From contig NZ_GL833119.1 of assembly GCF_000185145.2 (NCBI RefSeq), positions 2,105,351 through 2,169,350 on the forward strand: a stretch of 64,000 nt of DNA. The letters run 5' to 3'. This document shows, in pieces, positions 48,492 through 57,999 of this stretch; the first letter of the stretch is position 1, and every line of letters begins with the position of its first letter. The notes under the pieces are model-generated. The model had not been told where the DNA came from. It saw only the letters and a list, made by a program, of their open reading frames with translations, and did not search any database. Origin of the DNA: Hoylesella oralis ATCC 33269. GTDB taxonomy: Bacteria; Bacteroidota; Bacteroidia; Bacteroidales; Bacteroidaceae. Both the position numbers and the translations under genes were made by a program.

Positions 48492-49562
48492 ATGCAGAAA
48501 ATACTGTTCATAGACCGCGATGGCACACTGATCGAAGAGCCTAAAGATGAGCAAATAGACTCGTTCGAGAAGCTGACGTTCGTGAAAGGTGTATTCAAGA
48601 ACCTCGGTTTCATACGCCAACATCTCGACTTCCGCTTCGTTATGGTGAGCAATCAAGATGGGTTGGGCACGCCTTCTTTCCCCGAAGAAACCTTCTGGCC
48701 GGTGCATAATTTCATCTTACAGACACTACGGGGCGAAGACATTACGTTCGATGAACAGCTGATAGACCGCCACCTACCCGAAGATAATTCGCCGATGCGT
48801 AAGCCCGGAACGGGCATGTTGGCACATTACATAGGCAATCCGAACTACGATTTGGCAGGAAGTTACGTTATCGGAGACCGCGATACCGACCGACAGTTGG
48901 CCGAAAACCTCGGTTGCAAAGCACTCATTCTGGGCCAAAACGAACTAACTTGGGATAGAATAACCGAAATACTCTTCGCCGGAGAGCGCATTGCAGAGCT
49001 GAAACGCACCACGAAAGAGACCGATATCTACGTAAAGATCAACCTCGACGGTACAGGAAAATGCGACATATCCACGGGCTTGGGCTTCTTCGACCACATG
49101 CTCGAACAGATAGGCATGCACGGTCTGATAGACTTGACCGTGCATGTTAAGGGCGATTTACATGTAGACGAGCACCACACCATCGAAGATACAGCCCTTG
49201 TACTTGGTGAATGTATCTTGCGTGCATTGGGCGATAAACGCGGTATAGAGCGCTACGGATACGCTTTGCCTATGGATGATTGCCTATGCCAAGTGGCACT
49301 TGACTTCGGTGGACGGCCTTGGTTGGTGTGGAATGCGGCCTTTTATCGAGAGAAAATCGGTGATATGCCCACCGAAATGTTTATCCACTTCTTCAAGAGT
49401 TTAAGCGACTCGGCACGCATGAACCTCAACATCAAAGCCGAGGGCAGCAACGAACACCACAAGATAGAGGGCATCTTCAAAGCCTTGGCACGTGCACTGA
49501 AGATGGCTGTACGCCGCGACATCTATCACTATGAATTGCCTTCGACCAAAGGCTCTTTATAG
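48492..49562 (+). CDS. hisB: Bifunctional histidinol-phosphatase / imidazoleglycerol-phosphate dehydratase
   Basis: HisB catalyses two histidine-synthesis steps. The 356-residue protein has an N-terminal HAD phosphatase ([13 protein letters not shown] at about 5-17; [16 protein letters not shown] near 130) and a C-terminal dehydratase (about 168-356) with the duplicated manganese-binding motifs [21 protein letters not shown], and [19 protein letters not shown] start at the ATG at 48492, 2 bp after the membrane-protein stop. It is separated from hisGDC by the minus-strand transglycosylase gene. A hairpin follows at 49618-49654. Confidence 0.96.
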   Translation: MQKILFIDRDGTLIEEPKDEQIDSFEKLTFVKGVFKNLGFIRQHLDFRFVMVSNQDGLGTPSFPEETFWPVHNFILQTLRGEDITFDEQLIDRHLPEDNSPMRKPGTGMLAHYIGNPNYDLAGSYVIGDRDTDRQLAENLGCKALILGQNELTWDRITEILFAGERIAELKRTTKETDIYVKINLDGTGKCDISTGLGFFDHMLEQIGMHGLIDLTVHVKGDLHVDEHHTIEDTALVLGECILRALGDKRGIERYGYALPMDDCLCQVALDFGGRPWLVWNAAFYREKIGDMPTEMFIHFFKSLSDSARMNLNIKAEGSNEHHKIEGIFKALARALKMAVRRDIYHYELPSTKGSL

Positions 49563-49617
49563 CCTGAAGGCGCTCGTCCCCTCACCTATCGGAACCAGCT
49601 TAGAACTTTATAAAAAA

Positions 49618-49654
49618 TACATGTACCGCCTGTCGCCGACACACGGTACATGTA
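49618..49654. terminator. Hairpin between convergent hisB and the mltF-like gene
   Basis: TACATGTACCG (49618-49628) pairs with CGGTACATGTA (49644-49654), with an inner TGTC/GACA stem (49631-49641). It is placed to end both converging transcripts; the upstream AAAAAA at 49612-49617 supplies a U run on the minus strand. Confidence 0.7.
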
Positions 49655-49735
49655 ACAGTGTTAGGCATAGCAAACAACGATGCCATACGATATGTTTAAC
49701 AGAATAAGATTAAAAGAAAACGAGCAGGCAAAAGC

Positions 49736-50914
49736 CTACACATGGAAGCGATACTTACGCTTTGCACGTTGAGGAGTGCCGCCGCCGAAGGTATCGGAGC
49801 CCCCTCCGCGGGCCACACCGCGATACTGTAAATAACGATCACGTATGCGCGACACATAGTCCACGGTTTCATTACCACGCATATACCCATACTTTACCAC
49901 CGGATCACGATAGAACTCCGGCCGGCTTAGGTTCCGTACGTACTCGGCAACATCACTCCATCGGTACGGACTTTTGCCGTATTTTCGTGCCAAGGCCATA
50001 GCATCACGAATATGAAAGAAACCGCCATTGTAGCTTGCCAATACGAAATAAGACCGTTCTACGGGATTTTCTATATCGCTGAAATGTGCCCCTAACTCCT
50101 GCAGATACTTCGCCGAAGCGGCAATATTGCACTCGGGATCGTAGATATCGGCCACGGCCAGACCAAGATGAGCCGCCGTTCGCGGCATGATTTGCATAAG
50201 TCCACAAGCGCCGGCCCATGAGTGTGCATGCGGATCAAATGTAGACTCTTGATAACATTGGGCCGCCATGAGCCGCCAGTCGATACGTGCAACGGGAGCA
50301 TACTGCCTAAATAAGGCATCATAACGTGATATAATACCGCCCGAACGGTTAAGCATAGGCGAATAAACATGGCGGGTAACGCTCTTGGACGATAGCAGAA
50401 AGGCTTCTTCGCGCCGTACCTGTGCCGTCAGTTCAGGCTTGAACCAAGCATTAAGCCTGTCGGCAAGTTCCTCGTTATCGCCCTTTACAGCCCATTGTTC
50501 CTTACCGTTATCGCTGTCGGCCCCGCAGAATTTCACGCCTTTAACTGTCTTCGGCAACGGATAGGCAATAATATCGCCATCGCCGTTATTGAGCCTCTTT
50601 ACCATTTCAGCCGTATCCTTGCACACCTCTACGCGTAAAGATACGCCGATACTCTGTGCAAATTTCTCACACAAAAGGTATTGCAGTCCCATTCCATGGC
50701 CACGGTAATCGTAATAAGTTTCCGGTCCTGTCATGGTAAGCATAATCATTTCTCCGTTATTCACAATATCATCGAGTGAGAAACGGGTATTGGTTGTCGC
50801 CGCAGAGTCGCCGCCTATCACGGTTCCCCACGGTGTCATCTCTTTCTTTTTCTTACCGGAACAGCCGGAAAGCAGAGCAACTACAAATAATATGTATAAA
50901 TATTTATATGGCAT
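49736..50914 (-). CDS. MltF-like lytic transglycosylase lipoprotein
   Basis: A 392-residue lipoprotein (lipobox LLSGC, Cys about 18). Residues about 45-190 resemble a periplasmic solute-binding (SBP_bac_3) domain, as in MltF, and about 210-350 form a SLT lysozyme-like domain: MAAQCYQESTFDPHAHSWAGACGLMQIMP holds the catalytic glutamate (near residue 239), followed by NIAASAKYLQELG and YFVLASYNGG. It would cleave peptidoglycan glycan strands from the outer membrane, perhaps under control of muropeptide binding. It sits between hisB and hisG. Its -7 element is 12 bp before the ATG, so the leader is very short. Confidence 0.9.
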   Translation of the reverse strand: MPYKYLYILFVVALLSGCSGKKKKEMTPWGTVIGGDSAATTNTRFSLDDIVNNGEMIMLTMTGPETYYDYRGHGMGLQYLLCEKFAQSIGVSLRVEVCKDTAEMVKRLNNGDGDIIAYPLPKTVKGVKFCGADSDNGKEQWAVKGDNEELADRLNAWFKPELTAQVRREEAFLLSSKSVTRHVYSPMLNRSGGIISRYDALFRQYAPVARIDWRLMAAQCYQESTFDPHAHSWAGACGLMQIMPRTAAHLGLAVADIYDPECNIAASAKYLQELGAHFSDIENPVERSYFVLASYNGGFFHIRDAMALARKYGKSPYRWSDVAEYVRNLSRPEFYRDPVVKYGYMRGNETVDYVSRIRDRYLQYRGVARGGGSDTFGGGTPQRAKRKYRFHV

Positions 50915-50925
50915 GAATACACGGA

Positions 50926-50973
50926 CAAAAGTACTACATTTCTTGCGTAAGTCTGTAGAAAACAGTAAATTTG
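50926..50973. promoter_or_regulatory. Divergent -7 elements for the mltF-like gene and hisG
   Basis: Minus strand: TACTTTTG at 50926-50933. Plus strand: TAAATTTG at 50966-50973, 31 bp before the hisG ATG. The -33 elements are weak. Confidence 0.6.
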
Positions 50974-51004
50974 CATAGTATTTTTAGAATAAATTAGATT
51001 TAAT

Positions 51005-51856
51005 ATGCTACGCATAGCCGTACAGTCCAAAGGTCGTCTGTTCGAAGACACCATGAATTTGTTGTCTGAAGCAGACATCAAAATCAGTTCAAGCAAGCGC
51101 ACGTTGCTGATACAATCATCGAATTTTCCTCTCGAAGTGCTCTACTTGCGCGACGACGACATCCCTCAAAGTGTGGCAAGCGGCGTGGCCGACGTCGGCA
51201 TAGTGGGCGAAAACGAGTTTTCGGAGTGCGGTGAAGACGCACAAGTCATCTCGCATCTCGGCTTTAGCCGGTGCCGATTATCGCTCGCAATCCCCAAAGA
51301 ATGCGATTACACCGGCCTTCAATGGTTCAATGGTAAGAAGATTGCAACCTCTTATCCCAACATCTTGCGCCGATATATGAACAAGCACGGTATCAATGCC
51401 GATATACATGTAATTACCGGATCGGTGGAAATCAGTCCGGGAATAGGCCTTGCAGACGGCATATTCGATATAGTCAGCAGCGGTTCTACCCTTGTAAGCA
51501 ACAACTTGCGCGAGGTGGAAACGGTGACAGAAAGCGAGGCCTTGCTCATCGGAAACCGGCACATGGATAAAGAGAAGCATGCTATACTCAACGAAATGCT
51601 GTTCCGTTTCGAGGCTGTGCGTTCGGCTCAAGACAAGAAGTACGTAATGATGAATGCCCCGAAAGCAAAAATCAAAGAGATTACAGAGGTGCTCTCGGGC
51701 ATCAAGAGTCCCACGATTATACCTTTAGCCGATGAGGATTGGTGCTCTATACATACCGTTCTCGACCAGAAACGCTTTTGGGAAATCATCGGAAAACTAA
51801 AAGAACTCGGTGCACAAGGCATACTTGTAACGCCGATAGAAAAGATGATATTGTAA
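51005..51856 (+). CDS. hisG: ATP phosphoribosyltransferase, long form
   Basis: HisG joins ATP and PRPP in the first step of histidine synthesis. The 283-residue protein begins LRIAVQSKGRLFEDTM, has the PRPP-binding loop DGIFDIVSSGSTLVSNNLREVE near residue 155, and a C-terminal regulatory domain of about 75 residues (TIIPLADEDWCSIHTVLDQKRFWEI). The long form is feedback-inhibited by histidine and does not need HisZ. It leads the hisG-hisD-hisC cluster, 33 bp before hisD. Confidence 0.97.
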   Translation: MLRIAVQSKGRLFEDTMNLLSEADIKISSSKRTLLIQSSNFPLEVLYLRDDDIPQSVASGVADVGIVGENEFSECGEDAQVISHLGFSRCRLSLAIPKECDYTGLQWFNGKKIATSYPNILRRYMNKHGINADIHVITGSVEISPGIGLADGIFDIVSSGSTLVSNNLREVETVTESEALLIGNRHMDKEKHAILNEMLFRFEAVRSAQDKKYVMMNAPKAKIKEITEVLSGIKSPTIIPLADEDWCSIHTVLDQKRFWEIIGKLKELGAQGILVTPIEKMIL

Positions 51857-51889
51857 CGAAACTGTTCATTTAACAGGCGTAGAAGTAAG

Positions 51890-53179
51890 ATGCAAGTCAT
51901 AAAATATCCTACGGAAAAAGATTTCGAAACCATAGTCAAGCGTCCTCAACTCAACGTCTCTCGGCTCAATGCCACGGTAGCGGAGGTGCTGAACGATGTG
52001 AGGAACAACGGCGATGAGGCCGTAAAACGCTACGAAAAAGAGTTCGACCACGTTTCTTTGGCATCTCTTGCCGTAACGCAGGCTGAACTCGACGAAGCTG
52101 AAACTTTGGTGTCGCAGGAATTGAAAGAAGCCCTGTTGCTGTCGTACGGCAATATAGCGAAATTCCATGCCGCACAGAAGTTTGACGGAATAAAGGTAAA
52201 AACGGCCAAGGGCGTAACCTGTTGGCAGAAGAGCATACCTATACAGAAAGTAGGCCTATACATTCCGGGCGGAACAGCACCGCTTTTCTCCACCGTTTTG
52301 ATGCTTGCAGTGCCGGCAAAGATAGCCGGTTGCAGCGAAATAGTACTATGTACGCCGCCCAATAACCGTGAAGGTAAAGTGCATCCGGCCATACTCTTGG
52401 CAGCACGGATTGCAGGTGTAAGCAAAATATATAAGGCCGGTGGCGTACAAGCCATAGGGGCCATGGCCTACGGAACAGAAACTATACCGAAGGTTTACAA
52501 GATATTCGGGCCGGGTAACCAGTATGTCATGGCCGCCAAACAACAGGTTAGTCTGCACGATGTTGCCATAGATATGCCCGCCGGACCATCGGAAGTGTGC
52601 GTGATAGCAGACCATACAAGCAATGCAGAGTTCGTTGCAGCCGACTTACTTTCACAGGCTGAGCACGGTACAGACTCACAGGTAATTCTCATCAGCGTAT
52701 CGGAAGCACTGCTAGACAGTGTACAGAAGGAAATCAGAGCGCAGTTGTGTCGCCTCCCGCGTAAGGAAATAGCAAAGAAAACACTTGAAAACTCGAAGTT
52801 TATTCTTGTACACAACACAGACGAGGCCATGGCTTTAAGTAACTTCTATGCACCGGAACACCTGATTATCGCTACAGAAGATTACGAGAAATTAGCCGAA
52901 AAGGTGGTCAATGCGGGCAGTGTATTTCTCGGAAAATATACATGCGAGAGTGCCGGCGATTACTCCAGCGGCACCAACCACACACTTCCAACCCACGGAT
53001 ATGCCTTGGCTTACAGCGGTGTGAACTTAGACAGTTTTAACCGGAAAGTTACTTTTCAACATCTCGACGAGCAGGGTATCGCCTCTATCGGGCATGCCGT
53101 AGAACTAATGGCAGTAAATGAACAGTTGGAAGCTCATGCAAATGCCATACGAATAAGAATAAACTCATTGAAGAAATAA
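51890..53179 (+). CDS. hisD: Histidinol dehydrogenase
   Basis: HisD oxidises histidinol to histidine in two NAD-dependent steps. The 429-residue protein has [23 protein letters not shown] near residue 122, [15 protein letters not shown] near 205, [14 protein letters not shown] near 225, AEHGTDSQ with a zinc-ligand histidine near 260, YAPEHLII near 325 and [13 protein letters not shown] near 365. Length is normal. It lies between hisG and hisC, with spacings of 33 and 19 bp. Confidence 0.98.
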   Translation: MQVIKYPTEKDFETIVKRPQLNVSRLNATVAEVLNDVRNNGDEAVKRYEKEFDHVSLASLAVTQAELDEAETLVSQELKEALLLSYGNIAKFHAAQKFDGIKVKTAKGVTCWQKSIPIQKVGLYIPGGTAPLFSTVLMLAVPAKIAGCSEIVLCTPPNNREGKVHPAILLAARIAGVSKIYKAGGVQAIGAMAYGTETIPKVYKIFGPGNQYVMAAKQQVSLHDVAIDMPAGPSEVCVIADHTSNAEFVAADLLSQAEHGTDSQVILISVSEALLDSVQKEIRAQLCRLPRKEIAKKTLENSKFILVHNTDEAMALSNFYAPEHLIIATEDYEKLAEKVVNAGSVFLGKYTCESAGDYSSGTNHTLPTHGYALAYSGVNLDSFNRKVTFQHLDEQGIASIGHAVELMAVNEQLEAHANAIRIRINSLKK

Positions 53180-53198
53180 CAGCAGAGGAGGGAAACGT

Positions 53199-54233
53199 AT
53201 GAAACCTTTACAAGAATTGGTAAGACCGAACATTTGGAAATTAGCGCCCTACAGCAATGCACGCAACGAATATAACGGAGGCGCGGCACATGTGTTTCTC
53301 GATGCCAACGAGAACCCCTATAACAAACCTTTCAACCGTTATCCCGATCCGTTACAACACGATTTAAAAGACAGATTATCGAAATTAAAACACATTCCGG
53401 CCAATAATATATTCTTAGGCAATGGAAGTGACGAAGCTATAGACCTATGCTATCGCGTGTTTTGCCGCCCCCAGACAGACAATGTGGTAGCTATTGCACC
53501 GACATACGGAATGTACAAAGTATGTGCCGACATCAATAACGTGGAATATCGCGGGGTGGAACTCGATGAAAACTTCCAGATTACAGCCGACAGACTGCTA
53601 AAAGTCTGCGACCGGAATACGAAACTGATATGGTTCTGCAGTCCTAATAACCCCACGGGAAACAACATCTACAGAGACGAGATTATAAAAACCATTCGAG
53701 CGTTCAGCGGTATCGTAATCGTCGACGAGGCCTACAGCGACTTTTCGTCACAGCAGCCACTGCGCTCGGAACTGGCAAATTATCCTAATCTTATTGTACT
53801 GAATACGATGAGCAAGGCGTGGGGATGTGCGGCAATACGCCTCGGCATGGCTTTCGCAAGTAGCGAGATCATCGATTTATTCAATAAAGTAAAGTATCCC
53901 TATAATATCAATCTCCTTACCCAACAGCACGCCATAGAGGCTTTGAAAGATACTTTCGAGGTAGGAAAATGGGTTACCACGCTGCTCCAAGAGCGTACCC
54001 GTATGCTGCAGGCATTTGCCATGTTGCCGCAATGCGAGAAAGTTTACCCCACCGATGCTAACTTCTTCCTTGCCAAAATGACCGATGCACAGGCTATCTA
54101 CGGCTATTTGGTAGAAAAAGGCATCATTGTAAGGAACCGTACGCATATTATACTCTGCAATAACTGCCTACGAATAACGATAGGAACCAAAGGAGAAAAC
54201 AACGAATTATTGGCAGCACTCCGCCAATTATAA
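53199..54233 (+). CDS. hisC: Histidinol-phosphate aminotransferase
   Basis: HisC transfers the amino group of glutamate to imidazole-acetol phosphate. The 344-residue PLP enzyme has [18 protein letters not shown] near residue 30, [17 protein letters not shown] near 70, CSPNNPTGN near 150, VDEAYSDFS near 180 and [15 protein letters not shown] with the PLP lysine near 208. Length is slightly short but normal for the family. It ends the hisGDC series; no further his gene follows on this strand. Confidence 0.97.
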   Translation: MKPLQELVRPNIWKLAPYSNARNEYNGGAAHVFLDANENPYNKPFNRYPDPLQHDLKDRLSKLKHIPANNIFLGNGSDEAIDLCYRVFCRPQTDNVVAIAPTYGMYKVCADINNVEYRGVELDENFQITADRLLKVCDRNTKLIWFCSPNNPTGNNIYRDEIIKTIRAFSGIVIVDEAYSDFSSQQPLRSELANYPNLIVLNTMSKAWGCAAIRLGMAFASSEIIDLFNKVKYPYNINLLTQQHAIEALKDTFEVGKWVTTLLQERTRMLQAFAMLPQCEKVYPTDANFFLAKMTDAQAIYGYLVEKGIIVRNRTHIILCNNCLRITIGTKGENNELLAALRQL

Positions 54234-54672
54234 TACATAATAACCCGACCAACAAATACGCCTATCGATAACAGATGTACTGTCTGTCGAACGTAGTCCG
54301 AACTCCTGTCAGCGATAGATGTATCATGCAAGAACAGCATTTATCTGCAACAAGGAGAACAGAAGAAAATTACGGTACCCTAAAGCAGACTCATCGATTT
54401 GCACATTATACTTATCAGGCGGTAAAAGAGAGCATTAAAAAATGACTTTTGTTTAAGCAACAGACCGTATTCTTTATGTCCTTATCCGTAACGAAGAATA
54501 AGGAAAAACAGGCATTACATATCCTATTTTACATGTCTACATAAACACTATAAAAAGAAAAATATAAAAAAACGAACGATTTTATTTGGAAGTAAAAGGA
54601 AAAATGACTATTTTTCCAACGTTTTTAAACCCTTTGTACAAAAATATTAGTATCTATTAACAACATGTATCT
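54234..54672. other. Gene-free region between hisC and the Dcu transporter
   Basis: 439 bp, AT-rich. It has an imperfect hairpin near 54262-54316 (TATCG...CGATA arms) and a short TCCTTAT/ATAAGGA inverted repeat near 54479-54505. I see a TTTG at 54633-54636 but no -7 match after it. No gene is supported. Confidence 0.5.
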
Positions 54673-56127
54673 ATGACAATTACTATGATTATAGAACTTT
54701 TTGTGGTTCTATTGGCCTTATGGGTAGGCTCCCGATACGGCAGTTTAGCCTTAGGAGCCATATCGGGTATCGGTCTTGCATTGCTGGTTTTTGGGTTTGG
54801 CCTGAAACCGGGAACGCCCCCAACCGACGTGATTTACATTATTATTGCGGCTGTAACGTGTGCAGGAGTGATGCAGGCATCGGGCGGAATGGACTGGCTT
54901 ATCCAAGTGGCCGAACGGCTCTTGCGAAAACACCCCGAACGAATAACGTTTTTGGCCCCGCTGTCTACTTTCGTTCTAACCGTACTTGTCGGAACCGGAC
55001 ATGTGGTCTATACCTTGATGCCCATTATTTGTGACATCTCGTTAAAGAAAGGTATCCGACCTGAAAGGCCTTGCAGTATAGCCAGCGTGGCATCTCAGAT
55101 CGGCATAACCTGCTCTCCTATCGCCGCTGCAGTGGTAGCTTTCGTGACGATATCCAACGACAACGGCTTCGATATAACAATCCCCCAAGTGCTTATGGTT
55201 ACCATTCCGGCATGTGTATGCGGTATCGTTGCCGCTGCAGCATGCTCGTACCATCGAGGATTAGACCTTGATAAAGATCCGAAATTCCAAGCGAGAATTA
55301 AAGATCCCGTACAGTATGCCTACATCTATGGCAGCACAGCAACAACATTAGATAAAAAGATTTCCAAAGAATCGAAGCATGCCGTGTACATTTTCTTTGC
55401 CGCTTTAGCCGTGATTGTGCTGTTTGCTATTTTCCAAAATCTGTTGCCTTCGTACACGCAGATCGAAGCTGTAGACGGCGCATCCGGCATAAAATTAGGT
55501 GCCGAAATAACCGAAAGTGCCAAACAACTGGCTAAGGCCGGTATCGTATATCCGGGCGTTACGCAACAAATAAGCGTACACTTGAAGATGAACCTCGTTA
55601 TTCAAATTGTGATGATAACGGCAGCTGCGCTGATGATTATATTCTGCAAAGCGGCTCCGAAGAAAGCCGTAGCCGGCGCAGTATGGCAAAGCGGCATGGT
55701 TGCAGTGGTAGCCATCTACGGTATTGCATGGCTTGCAGACACGTATTTCTCTAACTATATGGCAGAGATGCAGGCGATGTTGGGCAATTTGGTCGAGGCA
55801 TATCCATGGACAATCGCTATTGCATTCTTTCTTGTCAGCGTGCTGATAAATTCGCAAGGTGCCGTAGTCGTCGCCATGCTGCCACTTGCCTATAAATTAG
55901 GAATAGAGGGTTGGGTTCTGCTTGGCGTACTACCCAGCGTATATGGCTATTTCTTCATTCCCAACTATCCTTCGGATATTGCCACGGTAAACTTCGACCG
56001 TTCGGGCACAACCGTCATCGGTAAGTATCTGCTCAACCATAGTTTCATGATGCCGGGAATGGTGCATGTGATAACTGCAACTGCCGTTGGCTATATTCTC
56101 TCCTATATTATCTATAACGTAATATAA
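54673..56127 (+). CDS. Anaerobic C4-dicarboxylate transporter, Dcu family
   Basis: A 484-residue inner-membrane protein with about twelve helices. The opening IIELFVVLLALWVGSRYGSLALGAISGIGLALLVFGFGLKPG, TFVLTVLVGTGHVVYTLMPII near residue 98 and SVASQIGITCSPIAAAVVAF near 140 are typical of DcuA/DcuB carriers, which exchange fumarate, malate or aspartate for succinate. An insertion of about 40 residues near 265-305 precedes the second half. With MenA nearby it fits fumarate respiration. DcuA or DcuB cannot be told apart. A terminator follows at 56133-56166. Confidence 0.92.
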   Translation: MTITMIIELFVVLLALWVGSRYGSLALGAISGIGLALLVFGFGLKPGTPPTDVIYIIIAAVTCAGVMQASGGMDWLIQVAERLLRKHPERITFLAPLSTFVLTVLVGTGHVVYTLMPIICDISLKKGIRPERPCSIASVASQIGITCSPIAAAVVAFVTISNDNGFDITIPQVLMVTIPACVCGIVAAAACSYHRGLDLDKDPKFQARIKDPVQYAYIYGSTATTLDKKISKESKHAVYIFFAALAVIVLFAIFQNLLPSYTQIEAVDGASGIKLGAEITESAKQLAKAGIVYPGVTQQISVHLKMNLVIQIVMITAAALMIIFCKAAPKKAVAGAVWQSGMVAVVAIYGIAWLADTYFSNYMAEMQAMLGNLVEAYPWTIAIAFFLVSVLINSQGAVVVAMLPLAYKLGIEGWVLLGVLPSVYGYFFIPNYPSDIATVNFDRSGTTVIGKYLLNHSFMMPGMVHVITATAVGYILSYIIYNVI

Positions 56128-56132
56128 CAAAA

Positions 56133-56170
56133 AAGGACGTGTTAAAGTCTTCTTTAACACGCCCTTATTA
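56133..56170 (+). terminator. Terminator after the Dcu gene
   Basis: AAGGACGTGTTAAAG (56133-56147) pairs with CTTTAACACGCCCTT (56152-56166) with one mismatch, followed by AT-rich sequence. Confidence 0.8.
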
Positions 56171-56182
56171 TATTTTAAAAGG

Positions 56183-56257
56183 TGATTCCGTTGGGGTTCG
56201 AACCCAAGACCTACTGCTTAGAAGGCAGTTGCTCTAATCCAACTGAGCTACGGAACC
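56183..56257 (-). tRNA. tRNA-Arg (anticodon TCT)
   Basis: The 75-nt minus-strand sequence folds into a full cloverleaf: acceptor GGTTCCG with CGGAATC (one G-U), D arm GCTC/GAGC, anticodon stem ACTGC/GCAGT with loop CTTCTAA (TCT, reads AGA), T arm TTGGG-TTCGAAC-CCCAA. The discriminator is A. CCA is not fully encoded (CC then T), so it must be added after RNase Z processing. A full promoter lies upstream. Confidence 0.97.
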
Positions 56258-56272
56258 TCCGTTTTTCGGCTG

Positions 56273-56304
56273 CAAAAATACAGTTTTTTATCGTGACAAC
56301 CAAA
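56273..56304 (-). promoter_or_regulatory. tRNA-Arg promoter
   Basis: Minus strand TTTG (56301-56304), 20 bp, TATTTTTG (56273-56280), 15 bp before the tRNA 5' end. Confidence 0.75.
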
Positions 56305-56315
56305 TTTTTATTTGA

Positions 56316-57998
56316 TTATTTGTATTTATCCAAATAGCCTTGGGCACGGCTGTCTCCCAATTCTTTAGCCTTACCGAGAACCTTTCTCCCGTCGTCTTTA
56401 TCACCTTTCTGCATGAGGGCAAGTCCTTTAATGATATATGGATCGGTGTAGGTTGGTTCTAACTGTATACACAGGTCTGCGGTTGCGATGGCATCATCAT
56501 AACGATTTACGCGCAATTGCAGCGAGGATAACTCGGCAAGATAGGTCGGTTCCTGCCGGTTAAGTAACGCTACATGGGCAATATCATTAAGCGCTTGCTG
56601 ATATTGACGTAGTTTAAGTTCGCATTTGTAACGCGCATAATAAAAGGTATAGTCGGCTCTGCCATACATAAGCGAGTCGTACTGATTGTAATCGACAAGC
56701 GCTTTACGATATTCGCCGGCATCATCGTATGCAGCTCCGCGGGCCAAGAAATAGGGTGCCGATATATTGGTAAGCGGCTTAGGGCATACTGCAATGGCAC
56801 TATCTAAGAGCTCCATCACCTCTATATGGGGGGCCTTGAGTTGGATTTTGCACTGGGCAGCCTCGAAATACAGTTCGGAATTGCGCAACGGAGTCTTAGT
56901 AAGTTCTGTGAAAATATTTAATGCTTGCCGGTAATCTCCCTTTGCAAAGATGATCTGAGCCTGCTGATGAAGATACACAGGTTGCGGGTTTATGCTGTAT
57001 GCCTTTTGTGCCTCATCCAGCGCTTTGTCTAAAGTCCAAAGAGTAAAAGTAGAGTCTCGCCGGTATATTTGTTCTTGGTAAATTATCTTGGCGAACTCGG
57101 AATGAGCTTCATCCTTCTTGGTTACTTTGGCAATAGCCGTCTGCATTATATCGTTGGCAGCCTGCAATTTCCCCTCTGTTACCTCTATTTGGGCAAGCGA
57201 CCTGTACCCATCTACCGACGTAGGAAACAGATGTATGAAATCATCTACGTATTGCCGATATTGCTTGGGATTTCCCTGACTCGACATGACAAGCAGTACC
57301 AAGGCCTGTTCTTCATTATGTGGCATTTCGAGTCGGATACCGGTTTGTTGGATAACTTTATTGCTTACGTCGAGTCCGGTTTGTACCTTAAAGTCATCGG
57401 CAAATCTCACGTCGGTAGCATGTATATCCGATGAAGTAGCCGATTGCTGAAGCAAGCCTATTACTTCGCCGTTCTGATTTACAAAGGGACAACTCACGGT
57501 ATTCTCAGGTGCCGTTCCCGTAAAGATATAGTAATTGTAACGATCCATGAACTTCTCTACGCTGAGAACGTTCATCGGTATTATTTCCGGCTTCTTTAAC
57601 GAGTAACCGACCAACCACACTTTACTATTAACAGTTGCGGATGTAGCAGCCATCTTAGCCGCAACAGTCTTTCCTTTAACACGAAATTTGCAGATATCGT
57701 AGATTTCGTTGGTTCCTATCATAACGTCGACAGGCATCTTATGGCCATTGGCATCGATCACAACGGCACTGTCTGCACCAACAAACGGTGTCCATGAGCT
57801 TACTGCTTCGCCATTATTCCCCACAAAAACACCATGCGACGAAGCTATCAACGAGCCATCGCTCTTGAATGTAGTAAGCGTAAACACAGATTTGGCAGCT
57901 TTCTGCACGGCAGCCGATTGAGCTCCCCCCTCCATACACCAGAGAAAAGCAACTGTCGACAATACAATTCTACAAACGTTTATTTTTACAGGTTTCAT
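56316..57998 (-). CDS. Secreted trypsin-like pseudo-protease with TPR repeats
   Basis: A 560-residue exported protein. Signal peptide at 1-27, a trypsin-like fold at about 30-210, then TPR repeats to the end (YRSLAQIEVTEGKLQAANDI, YFLARGAAYDDAGEYRKALVDYNQY, DPYIIKGLALMQKGDKDDG). The protease part keeps fold landmarks (SHGVFVGNNGEAVSSW; CPFVNQNGEVIGLLQQS), but the His site of the usual TNNHV pattern reads SSWTP and the GNSGGP serine site reads NTVSCP, so the triad seems lost. It is likely a periplasmic scaffold or peptide binder. It starts 2 bp after the recN stop. Confidence 0.78.
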   Translation of the reverse strand: MKPVKINVCRIVLSTVAFLWCMEGGAQSAAVQKAAKSVFTLTTFKSDGSLIASSHGVFVGNNGEAVSSWTPFVGADSAVVIDANGHKMPVDVMIGTNEIYDICKFRVKGKTVAAKMAATSATVNSKVWLVGYSLKKPEIIPMNVLSVEKFMDRYNYYIFTGTAPENTVSCPFVNQNGEVIGLLQQSATSSDIHATDVRFADDFKVQTGLDVSNKVIQQTGIRLEMPHNEEQALVLLVMSSQGNPKQYRQYVDDFIHLFPTSVDGYRSLAQIEVTEGKLQAANDIMQTAIAKVTKKDEAHSEFAKIIYQEQIYRRDSTFTLWTLDKALDEAQKAYSINPQPVYLHQQAQIIFAKGDYRQALNIFTELTKTPLRNSELYFEAAQCKIQLKAPHIEVMELLDSAIAVCPKPLTNISAPYFLARGAAYDDAGEYRKALVDYNQYDSLMYGRADYTFYYARYKCELKLRQYQQALNDIAHVALLNRQEPTYLAELSSLQLRVNRYDDAIATADLCIQLEPTYTDPYIIKGLALMQKGDKDDGRKVLGKAKELGDSRAQGYLDKYK

Positions 57999-57999
57999 C

